Of a DNA stretch of 64,000 bases, positions 10,366 through 22,256 are shown piece by piece. The notes beneath the pieces were generated by a model, which saw only the letters and a list, made by a program, of their open reading frames with translations, was not told the origin of the DNA and searched no databases. Location of the stretch: contig CM060918.1 of the NCBI GenBank assembly GCA_030737875.1, positions 771,894,552 through 771,958,551 of the forward strand, given 5' to 3'. Every line of letters begins with the position of its first letter. Positions within the stretch are counted from its first letter, which is position 1. A program made the translations under genes and the position numbers. This DNA is from Allium sativum (lineage: Eukaryota; Streptophyta; Magnoliopsida; Asparagales; Amaryllidaceae).

Positions 10366-10524
10366 ATGGATAACCACACTAATCTGATTAGCATCGAAGA
10401 TGATATTCATATAGTGGAAAAGGAAGAAATGGCTGAAGAAGAGGAAGAAGAAGCACAAACTGAAGGCATGGAGGAGGAGAACCAAGTCATATACGTAGGT
10501 GAAGTTTGTTTCGATAGAGAATAG
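10366..10524 (+). CDS. Short acidic ORF in element B (52 aa), function unknown
   Basis: Intact ATG-to-TAG frame of 52 codons, 17 bases after the previous stop and in a different frame. The product is very acidic, with a Glu-rich centre (EKEEMAEEEEEEAQTEGMEE), and has no recognised domain. It may be the displaced C-terminal part of the 10149 ORF after a frameshift, since both lie in the same accessory slot. The Glu tract could equally be low-complexity translation of a gaa-rich run. Confidence 0.35.
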   Translation: MDNHTNLISIEDDIHIVEKEEMAEEEEEEAQTEGMEEENQVIYVGEVCFDRE

Positions 10525-11091
10525 AATGTAGTTGAGCAAAGCGGAGAATTCTGTCTCCATTATCCGCAAATTACCAATAGTTAAGAATAATTAAACATTT
10601 ATGTTTTCTCGTTTATTCGTAAATACGATGTAATACGTACAATTCGTGTATTCGTGGACGTTTTAATTTGTATATTGTTTGATTTGTAAAACATTGTTTT
10701 AATTATATGGTTAGTTCAATGTTTATGTTTAATGCATTCTTATTTAATAGTATAGATATATAATTACAAAATATATGTATTACAGCATAGTTTACGGGAG
10801 TATAATTTAGTAGAGTAATTAAGTTAGATACATAAATAGGTATAAATTTTGGAGGAGTCATAAATATCTTAGTAAATTAAGGTCAATTATATAGATTTAA
10901 GGGTAGTATAGTTAGAATTTTTTGCTGATGACAAAGAGCGAGAAATTATAAAATAAGGATTATTTAGGCTTAGTTTAAGGAGGAGTATGTAGGATTTATA
11001 TAGAATTCATGGTGAAAGGGGGATATTTGAAGCATCAGATCAATAAGTACTAACAGGTACGAATATTTTATAAATCAAGGTTGTCATCATC
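10525..11091 (+). other. Element B non-coding 3' interior
   Basis: AT-rich, with no coding signal. It ends in the inverted-repeat arm aaggttgtcatcatc (from 11077) that leads into the polypurine tract. Confidence 0.6.
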
Positions 11092-11104
11092 AAAAAGGGG
11101 GGGA
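11092..11104 (+). other. Polypurine tract of element B
   Basis: aaaaaggggggga directly before TGTTGGAGAA of the 3' LTR. Preceded by gtcatcatc, a typical Sirevirus junction. Confidence 0.88.
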
Positions 11105-11189
11105 TTGTTGGAGAATGGAATTTTGATGACAACAACCTTATTTAAATTATCATTATTAATTGATTATAAAATATATACTAACATTTTTA

Positions 11190-11244
<55 letters not shown>

Positions 11245-11567
11245 GGATTTGTATACAGGAATTAATACTGAAGACTGTACAGTTTTAGAGTTCCAAGAGA
11301 TTCAGGATTCAGGATCCAGAAGAGATTCAAGACTCATGAGTATCACGATTTCAAGAGCTCAAGAGCTCAAGATTATCAAGTAAATAGAGTCTAATTTATA
11401 TGTAAAACTCGGTTTAGCACTTTCAGATTCTGTTTTCAATTTTTTTAAAATTCCTTTTCAAATTATTTAATTTCTTTTCTAAATGATTCCAAGTATTTTA
11501 CTTTATGATTTCAAATATATATATATATATATACACACACATATATATAGTTTATAAAGTTTATATA

Positions 11568-14500
11568 CGTAACATCCCGGAATTTTGGTGATTTAATAAT
11601 TGATTAATTTAATTATTTTAATATAATGGTTTGGGAATTTAAATTGTTTGAATTTAAATATTTTGGATATTTAGTTATTATTAGTGGAATAATATATTTC
11701 TTAAATAATCAGAAATAGTTGAATTGGCAATTTTGTGTAAATTGGATTATATAAGGTATTTAATTGAGTTTATATTTGAGTTATTATAACGTATATATTT
11801 ATTTAAATGATAATTGAACGTATTAATTATAATAATAACTATAATCGAGCTCGTAATATTGCGGTAGTTCGTAATTTGACGATTTGAACTTCAACTGAGT
11901 ATACATGATTCGTTATAAGTCGGATTTCTTCTAAACAAGAAACATTCAAATCTGTTGAGCTATATTTTTCTAATGGAAAAGAAAAATGCAGATTTCTCTT
12001 TATATATTGTAAATTATGGCAAATCAAATTTTCAAATAGTCGTTATGAAATGGTTTATAAACCATAACAATTATTTAGTTATAATTAAATATTTATTTCC
12101 TATTTGGACAAGATTTTTAAGTCGTATTCTTAATTTACTTTACTGAGTTTTTCTGTAAATTTTATTTTGGAAAATAAGCAACTTTTTATTTGAAGTATTT
12201 TACACCCTAAACCAGCATTTTTTGGATTTCACAAAATAAGCTAACTTGTCTATATTATTATATATTTGGGATCGTGGCACATTGCTCGTCATAACGGTAT
12301 TTTTATTTTGTCGATAGGGGTCCGTAAACGAATGGGGTCTTATGGTACCTGTACGCTTGACAAATATAAGAATTTTTTTTCGTTACTTCAAACCCAAGTA
12401 TCGATATCCCTCCTTGTCAACGCAGACTAGACTTCGAAGTGAAAACTCATGCCGTCCTCTCCTATAATCTGTACGGGCCATGCTTAATCTTAAGCGTTAA
12501 GTTTCTAACCTTATAAATACATCACCAAAACACTTCATTAGTTTTGCTTCAGTAACTTGAAATATTGTTCCATGGCTTTAGAAATATTGATAATCCAAAT
12601 ACCCGTCTAAAGAAAAAGAAAAACTCACGTTCCACATGGTTGCTTCGTGGGTGAGGTCAAAGTAATACTTAGGGAGGGATTGCTGAATGGCGTGATGACT
12701 GTGAGATGGAAGGTGGCGGCATGGTGCTGGACTGCATGAAGGAGAAAGGGGCAGATGGAAGCGGCATGAAGTGGAGGAAGTTCGCCGGAGGTCAGTGCTG
12801 GAGTCTTGTATGGAGTCACAGTCAGTTGGGTGATGGCGAGCGGATACTGGTTTCGATGAAGTCGGGGGTTTTGACTTTCAAACGCAGTAGTAATTTAAAG
12901 AAGAAAAAAAAATATGGTTGGCATAAGAACTGGAACGGAAGCTATAAGTGGGAAAGAAAGGTAAGGGAACGATGAAGATAGTGTTTGTTATAGTGGGTGA
13001 ATGAAGAGCAGCGTTTAGGGATGGAAGGTTATATTCGTGGAAAGACTGGAAAGTAAAATAAGGGGGGCAAAAGAGTTGCATACGTTTCAGCTTGGGGTAG
13101 TGTATGGGTTCTCTACGTGAAAATGAGAGGTTAAAAGGGTGGAGAAGGTGAGCTTGTGATGATGAAGAGAACGATGAAATCCACGTGTAAAACAATTAAC
13201 TGGAATGAGATTATAAATGGAGATATTTATTGGGATGAATTATCGTAAATTTTAGTTTGGTTTTTGTGAGGAGATAAGGAGGATGGGGAGAAGTAAATGG
13301 ATGTTGCGTATTTTTTTTGTTTGTCTGGAGTGATGTGTTTAGTAAACAAGGAAGAAAGGTTGGCAGGCTGACTTTATACCATAAGGCCCAGTATATAATT
13401 AAAGAAAAAAAATGTAAAATATTATAAAGGGGAGTTAGTTGCAAATGCTGATACTTGATATGGAGAAGTTCAAAAATATGGAGCTGACATGTTATCGGGG
13501 AAGACGAGTTGAAGGAGGATCCAGGTAATAAGAAATGAGTGGGTCGAGTTATTAGGGTAAATCCCAATAAATTTAATAAATTAAAGTTGAGTTTTAATGA
13601 AATGCATATAAACCTTTATAATGTTATACTTGCTCATACATTATTCGAATTCGACAAAACAGGATCCGTTAGGATCGTATGGGTGCGGGCTACGTGATTA
13701 AACTGGTTTGGAGCCACTTGAAGTACGTTTGAATTTTCGGCAGATTTAAATGCCTGATCGGATCAACTGAAAGTTATCGTTATTTAACGATAAATGACCG
13801 AAGTGAGTAAACTCACTAACTCTGTCCAGTTTTATAATATTATTAACTTTATTTAATAATGATTTAATGTTGTGTGATGGTTGTTTGGATGATTTACAAA
13901 TAAATTGGTTGATTGTTATATATATGAAGTCGTTGGTCAAATATTGATTCTATTTATTTTAATATTTCATATTGATATGAAATTAGTGTTATTTAGCTGA
14001 TTAACATCTGTGCATGTAGGGAGAACAGGTTGCAGGAATCCAACTGAATTCCTCAACAATTATATTGTTGTTTTTCATATATTTCATTATATGATGTGAT
14101 AAATAATCTGGTGTTGATTATTGTGTGTTGGGATGCTTGAACAATATTGACCTGAAATAATTGGTATTTTAATTCCGTAAAATTTATTCGAATATATTAG
14201 AAAAGAAATTAGGGTTATAAAAAGGATAATCTATTTTAAAATAGAAGTTGAATGTAAGTCGGGCTAGAATATAAATTAAAACAAGTGATTTGATTATAAA
14301 CGATGGTTGTAAATGATTTGAAATAATTGTGATTAAAAAAATTGGAATTATAAATTCAAGAATGAAATAAAATGGGAAATGGAAACCATTTTCAAAGTAA
14401 AACGATGAGATTTATTTCGTTGTTCGAAATGTAAATAGCATGAAATAAAAACCATAAGGATTTGTAATTCGACGATGTCGAATGTTATTAAAATGATTTA

Positions 14501-15202
14501 TTTTTAGAATTATGTATTATATAAATTGGAGTTGGACAAGATAATTAAGATTCGGTTTAGGACTAATAGATTATAATAGAATATGAAGTCGATATTTAAT
14601 TATAAACTTGATTTATAATTAACAAGAAGTTTACTTAGAAATAGAGTTTATGAAATAAAATATGAAGTATAGATTTAATAAATAACAAGATAAATGGAAT
14701 ATTAAACCGTAATGGTATTTATTGTTTAATTCAAGATATGATTTAATAAACTAAGTCCAAATTTATGTAAAGAAACAATATTCCCATTTCAAAGTGAATA
14801 ATGATTTAAAAGGAAACGTTTTGAAGATTTAGAATGGTGATAAATGTAAACTAGTAAATGCTGGAAGTGATAAACTCAGAAACGAATTTAGAAATGGGAT
14901 TGACCTGAAATGGTGAATTTATTCTGAAGTTCGGAACGTTAATCGAATATAGATTATTTGAAAGAGAGATATATATTGAAATTCGATTATATCGAATTCA
15001 GGAGAGTACCATTTACTTTTCGGTTATAATCCAGATTTATTTATTTGTCTAATTAATTAATTATTTGTTTACAGATTTAAATAAAGTTATATTTTGAAAT
15101 TAAATATTTCAAAGGAAGAGATTATAACATTATCATTATAATCAAAGATGTCTATAAAGAATTGGAGTTAAGGAAATTAGAAACTGACTGGAGACTAGTT
15201 AA
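11568..15202 (+). repeat. G copy 1 (LTR, 3' truncated)
   Basis: 3.6 kb, matching 15250-15704 plus 31826-34985 in order. It stops after gactagttaag, where copy 2 continues into ttgaaggactttc at 34986. It contains the uninterrupted F target (ggtttataaacc, about 12052-12063). The coding-like frames at 12625-12975 and 12878-13567 are GA-rich LTR sequence with no recognised domain. Confidence 0.8.
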
Positions 15203-15247
15203 GTTGGTGATTTAATAGTTGGTGATTTAATAGTTGGTGATTTAATA
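15203..15247 (+). repeat. Triplicated 15-mer at the G fusion junction
   Basis: gttggtgatttaata three times in exact tandem (15203, 15218, 15233). Copy 1 of G shows the unit once in its LTR start region (ttttggtgatttaata, about 11584-11599). The array sits exactly where copy 1 breaks off and copy 2 begins. Confidence 0.92.
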
Positions 15248-16263
15248 GTTGATTATTTTAATTATTTTAATATAATGGTTAGGGAATTTAAATTGTTTGA
15301 ATTTAAATATTTCGAATATTTAATTATTATTAGTGGAATAATATTGTTTTGAAATAATCAGAAATAGTTGAACTGACAATTTTGTGTAAATTGGTTATAT
15401 AAGGTATTTAATCGAGTTTATATTCGAGTTATAATAACGTATATATTTATTTAAACGATAATTGAGCGTATAAATTATAATAATAACTATAATCGAGCTC
15501 GTAACATTGCGGTAGTTTGTAATTCGATGATTTGAACTTCAACTGAGTATACAGATCCGTTATTAGTCGGATTTCTTCGAAACAAGAAACGTTCGAACTT
15601 GTTGAGCTTTATTTTTCTTGGAAGAGAAAAATGGAGATTTCGCTTTATATATTGTAAGTTATGGCCAAATCGAATTTTCAAATAGTCGCTATGAAATCGT
15701 TTATTGAGATGACCCGAAATCCCGTTCAGACGGAGACAAGGGTTATCTTTGGAATATAACACAGAAACAGATAATAGCAGAACAGAATTAATTAAATACA
15801 CCTGATAATGAACAATAGAATATACTGGATAAAAGTAATCATCAGAGTTACACAGTATACAGGATCTTACTTAGTACAAATACAGTTCAGCTATACATAA
15901 ATGTCTACAGCGGAAAAACAAACAAAATATGTACAATAGGAGCTGAACAGCATAAAAAGAGATAAATGATAGAATCCATCTTCAGCTCCAGCTATCCAGA
16001 AAGAACCAGCTAAACCTGAATACAAGGCTACCCGTGTAGAAAAAGGGGCACCCGAGTTTGAAAGTGAAACATACTACGAGTCAGTCATGGGACTGGTATG
16101 AGAAATCTACTCAACACATATATAATATGGCCAATCACAGGACCACGTCACTTTCGTGGAACGGGTTTACTCCATTGGATTGCCAGTGCTTTAAAACAAA
16201 TCTTTCTTTTAAACATCGCTATGCTTTTTATAAAAATGAAGCCGTTATAAGACTCAGTTCCCA

Positions 16264-19200
16264 TGTAACGACCCGGAAAAATGCGATCTTGGTTATCCGA
16301 TATACAACACATATCGAACATCCAAGGATCGAAAATAACCGAATAGTTAATGAAAGAAATTAGAAGGTGAGAATAGATAAGATAGAAACTTAGAATAGAA
16401 GAAGAAGAACATAACATCAGAGTAACACGAACCTCACAGCGGAACGAATAACATATAATAGATAACATAACTTTGAAATATAACCGTTATGTATACAATA
16501 GCACTTATCAGAGTACAGCACTTACAACACAGCGGAAATAACTATAGCTATATGATCTTGAAGCCTCCTGCTCCAAGCTCTTCCAGTATATCTGTAAAAC
16601 CCGACTACTTGACTGCCCGTACAAATTTAGGCACCCAAGAGTTTAGGGAAAACAACAAATAAACTCCGGGTCAGTCATGGGACTGGTGTGAGTAAAACAG
16701 TTTAAAACAGGTATATGAACAAGTAACCGATATCCCATAAGACCACGCCGCATAACGGAACGGGTTTTCCCTTATGAGAATCCAAAATATCTTTATATCA
16801 AAAACCTTTTGATATTAATATAATGTCTATGTACAAATAGATATCAACTAGCAGAAACGCTTTCATCTCACGTTCTACATATATAGTATACAATCAAAAC
16901 CGCAAGCACGTATTGGGTAATGGATTTCCAACTATGACAAGGTATGGAATCACCTTCCGATCAGTGTACTCTAGGAACGATACACTGGAGTTCAACAAGA
17001 ACATCTTGCAACTCAGCCACACATGACCGACCACTCATTTCGCTTGAGTGTATCGAATGTACATCACCAACGGTTGGGATCAGCAACCGTTCCCGTATAT
17101 ATATATGGGACAGCATTGATAGATTAAAAGAAGCAAATGAATATTCTCTAGATAGGTGATTATACACCCTACTTCGGTGCGACCGACTTAGCCATGCTGC
17201 CTGCCCGATTTCTGTCATTTACCGGATGATGAGGCTAGAAGCTACGCTTTATCATCACATCAGATTCACTTCGAATGCCACATTGTCAGATCCATCGAAA
17301 ATCACTAATTGACGTCTACAACAGTACATTACGTGTTAGCTAAAGAAGTTTCCTTCTTCGCTTCCACTCTTGGTACGGTTGAAGAAATCAATGTACGTAA
17401 CCTTTCTGGAAATACTCTGTTAGACATTCATCTTCATTCACTTAAAATGTCACATCGTCATACCCGCCAAATCACAAATTGACTTATCCAAAAATAACAC
17501 GGGTATACAGCTAAGAGAAACGAATTCCTCTGCCACCAAACGTGAATACGTTTGAACAGATCAACTTACGCGATCCATTGGATATACTCTGTCAGACCTT
17601 CGTCCATACAAGTTGTCCTGGGACTGGACAAACCGAAGGCACTATTCTGTAGACAGGATAGTCCTTGCATTTTACTTCGTCTTCAATTATCTTTGGCATA
17701 TATGATTCGCAACGCTTATGCCAATACAGAGTGGTTCTATGGATAATAATCCAACCGGTCCCTCCATATTAACAACGTTACAATGGTCAAAACTTCGATA
17801 GTCTGTGATTTAACTATCAAATGAAAACATGTCCGTGTACAAACAACGATCTAAATTCCAAATGGAATGTCAATCGATCAATCATCATGTATATCTATAC
17901 ATATTTCCTAATTTTCTATATTTAGAAGATATTTGTTATCAACGTTGGAAAACATTTCCATTGTTTATTTACATATCACTATCCTTCCACAACTATCAGA
18001 CTCTAACTATAAACTAACAAGAGAACAACTTCCTAAGTATAAACCCCGAAGGCCGAAACCAACATCAGATCGATACCCAGGAAACCATTCAACTTATTAA
18101 TCTCTAGTCAGATTCTAATTTTTGTTTAACTTTACTTCTTAATTTCTATATTCGATTAACCCCTTTTGATAAACTACGTTTGATTAACTCCTTTTGATAA
18201 ACTACGTTTGATTAACTCCTTTTGATAAACTACGTTTTCCGTTACAACTATTTCCCTTTTTTAACGTTTACTTACCGTTACAAATATTTCCTATTTACAA
18301 CTTCTATTTACCGTTACAAATATTTCCTATTTACAACTTCTATTTACCGTTACAAATATTTCCTATTTACAACGGTTTATTTATCCTCTAAATAAATATT
18401 CCTTATTTCTATTTATTTTCTAAATAAATATTCCCCTTTTCAATTCTATTTATTTTCTAAATATTCTCTTTATAATCCTATTTGTTTACTAACAAATATT
18501 TCCCTTTTATAAAACCGTGTTCGTTTTATAAATAATTTCCTTTTATAAAATCCTGTGATTTTATAAAATTCCTTTATTTCAATATACATTGAAATATTCT
18601 TTTTTTACAACTCAAGGTTTCTTATGATATTTAAAATATCAATCAACGATGATCAATATCGTTCTAACATCCATAATCAATAACAGATTATAAATCACAA
18701 CATATATCAAAATATATGAAAAACAGTAAAATAATTGTTGAGGAACCCAGTCGGATTCCTCCAACCTGTCTCCCTGCATCCACAGATGTTACACAGTATA
18801 ATATACATCAATTTCATTTCAATATGAAATATTCTACTGGACAAAATCAATATTTGATTAATTATATAACATATGACTATATCTATGTTTTCAATCAATT
18901 CTATTTAACAGTCCAGTTTAACAATCAATATACAGCAGTCAACAAAATAAAGTACAATTTATATTAAAATATAAATTGAGGAGAGTTAGTGAGTTTTACT
19001 CACATTGTCGATCATCGTTAAAGAACGATAATCGATTGTCGATTCTGATCCGACAATTTATTTCGATATAAATTGTAAATAGCTCCAATCATTCCAGTCT
19101 GGTTCCGTGTTGTAGCATTCGTCTGTGTGATCCTATCGGATCCCGTTTTACTGTGTTCGGATACAGTATGAACTTTTTGATCCTATTCAAGGATTTAACT

Positions 19201-20915
19201 ATAACCGACCACTCATAATCTTCTTCCTGGAATTACTGAAAATCGCAACGCCCTTTCATCATTCCAGAATACATAAACTTCAGTTCCCATCTACCATTCC
19301 TTTAACCGCTCAGCCACTGCCTTACAGCACCCAAAACAACGGCAACCTGAACCTTTTCTAACCACAAATTTCATCCTTAATTGATACTCTTAAACCCACG
19401 TTTTAACGCCTTAAGCACACTGCTAATTCCCTTTCCCCTTCCAGGAAAATATCGAACAACAGTCTCCTTCTATACCCAATCACCGTCGCTCCTTCACATC
19501 GCCGGAGGCCACCAAGTCAACACCGGTCTGACCGCCATCGACAGACCCTCCACCTCCGATTAACTTCGAGCTCCTCTCTCATATTTGATTTCACTTCGCG
19601 GAAAAGAAAACCACATCATCGGTCACCCCACAGCAAGCAAAAGACTACCTTCCCTCATCCTTCCTTCAACAACGTTTCCACCAAAAAGAACTCAATGTCC
19701 TCCTTTACCATCGATGACAGTGAACCCTAGCCCTCGAGCATCCGAGGATTTCGATCGCAACTTATAATTTGGGTACCTACTTGAAGCTCTCCGCTCAACG
19801 GTCTCAGAGGAGCACACTTTGATTTTTATAGGATTTTACTTGATTTGCTTGTGATTTTTGAAGATCCGGTTTTAGTTTCCTGAGGAGAAAAGTGCGGCGG
19901 ATTGTTGATGAATGAATGAAGTGTTTTAGGTTAGGAGGAGTTAAAGATTATTATATAGGGTATTTAGTTATTTCTTTTGTGGAGTTTTAAAATCCCACGA
20001 TTCTCGTTTTTGAGGAGAACATGAACTGGCGGTTGAGGAGAGGCAACCCGTGGCTTGGTTTAGGCTTAGTAAGTTATATCATTTTAATATTCATATGAAA
20101 AGGGGACGTGTAGAAATGTTCACCTCATAGACTCCTATTCTTACCTAAATTCCATTCATGTATGGACATAAATAAAGATACTGTTGTATCGAGCTCAGTG
20201 CTACGATCCCAAAAATATAATAATACCGGTAGATGAACTCATATTGTGAAACCCCGAAATGGCGATACAGGGTGCCAAATACTCCAAATAAAAAGTTAAT
20301 TATTTAATTAATTAAAAATTACAGTAAAATTCTAAAAATTTAATTATCACTATTTCCCAAAAGAACCTTGTCTAAATTCAAACCCGATCTCCAGTTATAT
20401 CGAATAAACAGTTATGGTCGATAAACGATTCCATAGCAACTTTTCTGAAATTTGATTTGGACATATCCCAAAATCTACACAACGAAATCCCGATCTTTCT
20501 CTTCCACTAGAAAGATATACTCCACCAGCTCCACACGTTTCTTGTTTCACAGAAATCCGGCTTAAAACGAATTATGTACATTCAGTTGAAGTTCAAATCG
20601 CCAAATAGCGAACCACAGCGTCATTTCGAGCTCTGTTTTAATTATATTATAATTCTACGTTCAAACCGATGTCGATTTAATATATTCGTTATTATATTTC
20701 GAATCGAAACTCAACCACATCTCGTATACTATTCAATTCACACTCTATTGTAAATTCTACTATTTCTGACTATTTCGATATTTATAATTTATTATTCATT
20801 TTAAATATTAATTAAATATTCAATATTATTTAATTATGGTTCTCGATATCGCTATAACGATATTAAATAATTAAATTAATTAATTATTCCATCTCTAAAA
20901 ATGCGGGTCATTACA
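16264..20915 (-). repeat. 3' LTR of E (left on + strand)
   Basis: 4652 bp from TGTAACGACCC to GGGTCATTACA. No coding domain was recognised in any frame. Open stretches at 19381-19767 are Pro/Ser/Thr-rich and look like LTR leader sequence. Confidence 0.93.
18154..18373. repeat. Two minisatellites in E left LTR (28 bp x3; 36 bp x2.8)
   Basis: Unit gattaactccttttgataa.. of 28 bp at 18154, 18182 and 18210. Then a 36-bp unit starting ttaccgttacaaatatttc at 18272, 18308 and 18344. The right LTR has the same arrays at about 24150-24233 and 24268-24369. Confidence 0.9.
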
Positions 20916-20930
20916 TTCTTCCCCACTTAA
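20916..20930 (-). other. Polypurine tract of E (minus strand)
   Basis: ttcttccccacttaa on the + strand, i.e. ttaagtggggaagaa read toward the LTR; next to the LTR terminus. Confidence 0.85.
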
Positions 20931-22242
20931 AATAATTTCGTCCTCGAAATTGCTAAGTTAGAGGACGACCCTATCTATTGGAATTCCTAAGATTTGTTTA
21001 CCCCTTATTTCTGATTTCAACTGAACCAATTAATATCGACTAAAATATTAATTCATTCCGACTAACTAAATTTTTCAAAAATTCTAAAAATTTTCTAACA
21101 CTTTAAATATTCGGAAAATTTCGCCAGCACCTCCTTTGTACTGGTCAATAGCTCAAACTCCAACTCGCCTCTCTAGGCCTTCTCCAATCCAAAAGAAAAT
21201 CAAAACGCCAAACGGCTTGCCAATTCGGCTCATAAATTCCAAATTCATATAAAATATAAACTTGTACCTTTTTGTTGGGCATATCATTATATCCCTACCA
21301 CTTCCATATGCTATCAACTCAGCATATACCAGTGTTATCTCAATCAAATTCCAATCAGTTCATATCCTCAAATCCAAACCGAGTTTTATTCGAACCCCAA
21401 TATCAAATTTCAAATTCTTAACTCATCAACCCAATTCCATAACAGATTATTCTCTAACCCAATTCAATTCTATTTAACTATGTTCAAGTTAAATTTCAAT
21501 TTATTTTTACCGTCTCATTTTATTTAACTTCATTAGTTAAATTTTAAATTTCTAGAACTTAAATTCCTGGGTAAATTTCAAATCAATTTGAAATCATACT
21601 GCCAATTCAAAACCTTTGAATTTCTAAACACTTGTTTTCTCAAAACAATTCAAATCAAAATCTCTGGTAGTAATCCACCACTTAGAACTCGAAAATCACA
21701 CCGATGATACTGCGCAGTCATCATCGTAATTATTTTCCAGCGACCCAAGTGATTTCAATACTACATCATTTTCAATACCATTACTAAATACTTCCATTTT
21801 GAAAACATTTCAAAATCTCCCAGGAACTTAAAATTTCCTTATTTTAATTCCAAATCTGATTTAAATTCATATTTAATTCATCTTATTTCATATACTTTAT
21901 TTATATGAATTCTGATTGGTTATATATAACCATTTCACAAGCTATAATCTTATCTGATTAAAATCACTACCAACACATCCTATATACACGATAATATATC
22001 ACATATTCATACTGTGTCGGTCCATCGTATTCAAGTGTTTATTTACTCCTACCGATACAGTGGATCAAACTGATCGACCAGAACTCATAAACAACTCAGC
22101 CAATGAATCTCCACAATATAAAACCATTTTTATATCAAATACAAATACGCACTCGTATATATACACTCAAACTCAATCTAGGGTATTACTAACCCTATCT
22201 CTACCGAGTCACGCCACAGAGCCAAGGTAATTCTTAACTTAA
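20931..22242 (-). other. E interior, non-coding
   Basis: About 1.3 kb of AT-rich sequence without gag, protease or RT motifs on either strand. The stretch ttcgtcctcgaaat next to the tract resembles the end of gypsy-type polyproteins and may be the only vestige of an autonomous ancestor. Confidence 0.75.
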
Positions 22243-22254
22243 GCTCTGATACCA
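22243..22254 (-). other. Primer binding site of E (initiator-Met tRNA)
   Basis: gctctgatacca on the + strand is TGGTATCAGAGC on the minus strand, two bases from the LTR start at 22257. Confidence 0.92.
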
Positions 22255-22256
22255 AC

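Noticed and set aside
13211..13567. 118-codon minus-strand frame with a partner at 33022-33336
   Set aside because: Both lie in the two copies of G's LTR; no recognised domain.
17552..17746. Gene-like frames repeated at 23548-23742 and other matched pairs offset by ~5.99 kb
   Set aside because: They are the two LTRs of E; conservation reflects recent LTR duplication, not coding constraint.
18140..18400. Tandem short repeats considered as a CRISPR-like array
   Set aside because: Units are contiguous without unique spacers, and the context is a plant LTR.
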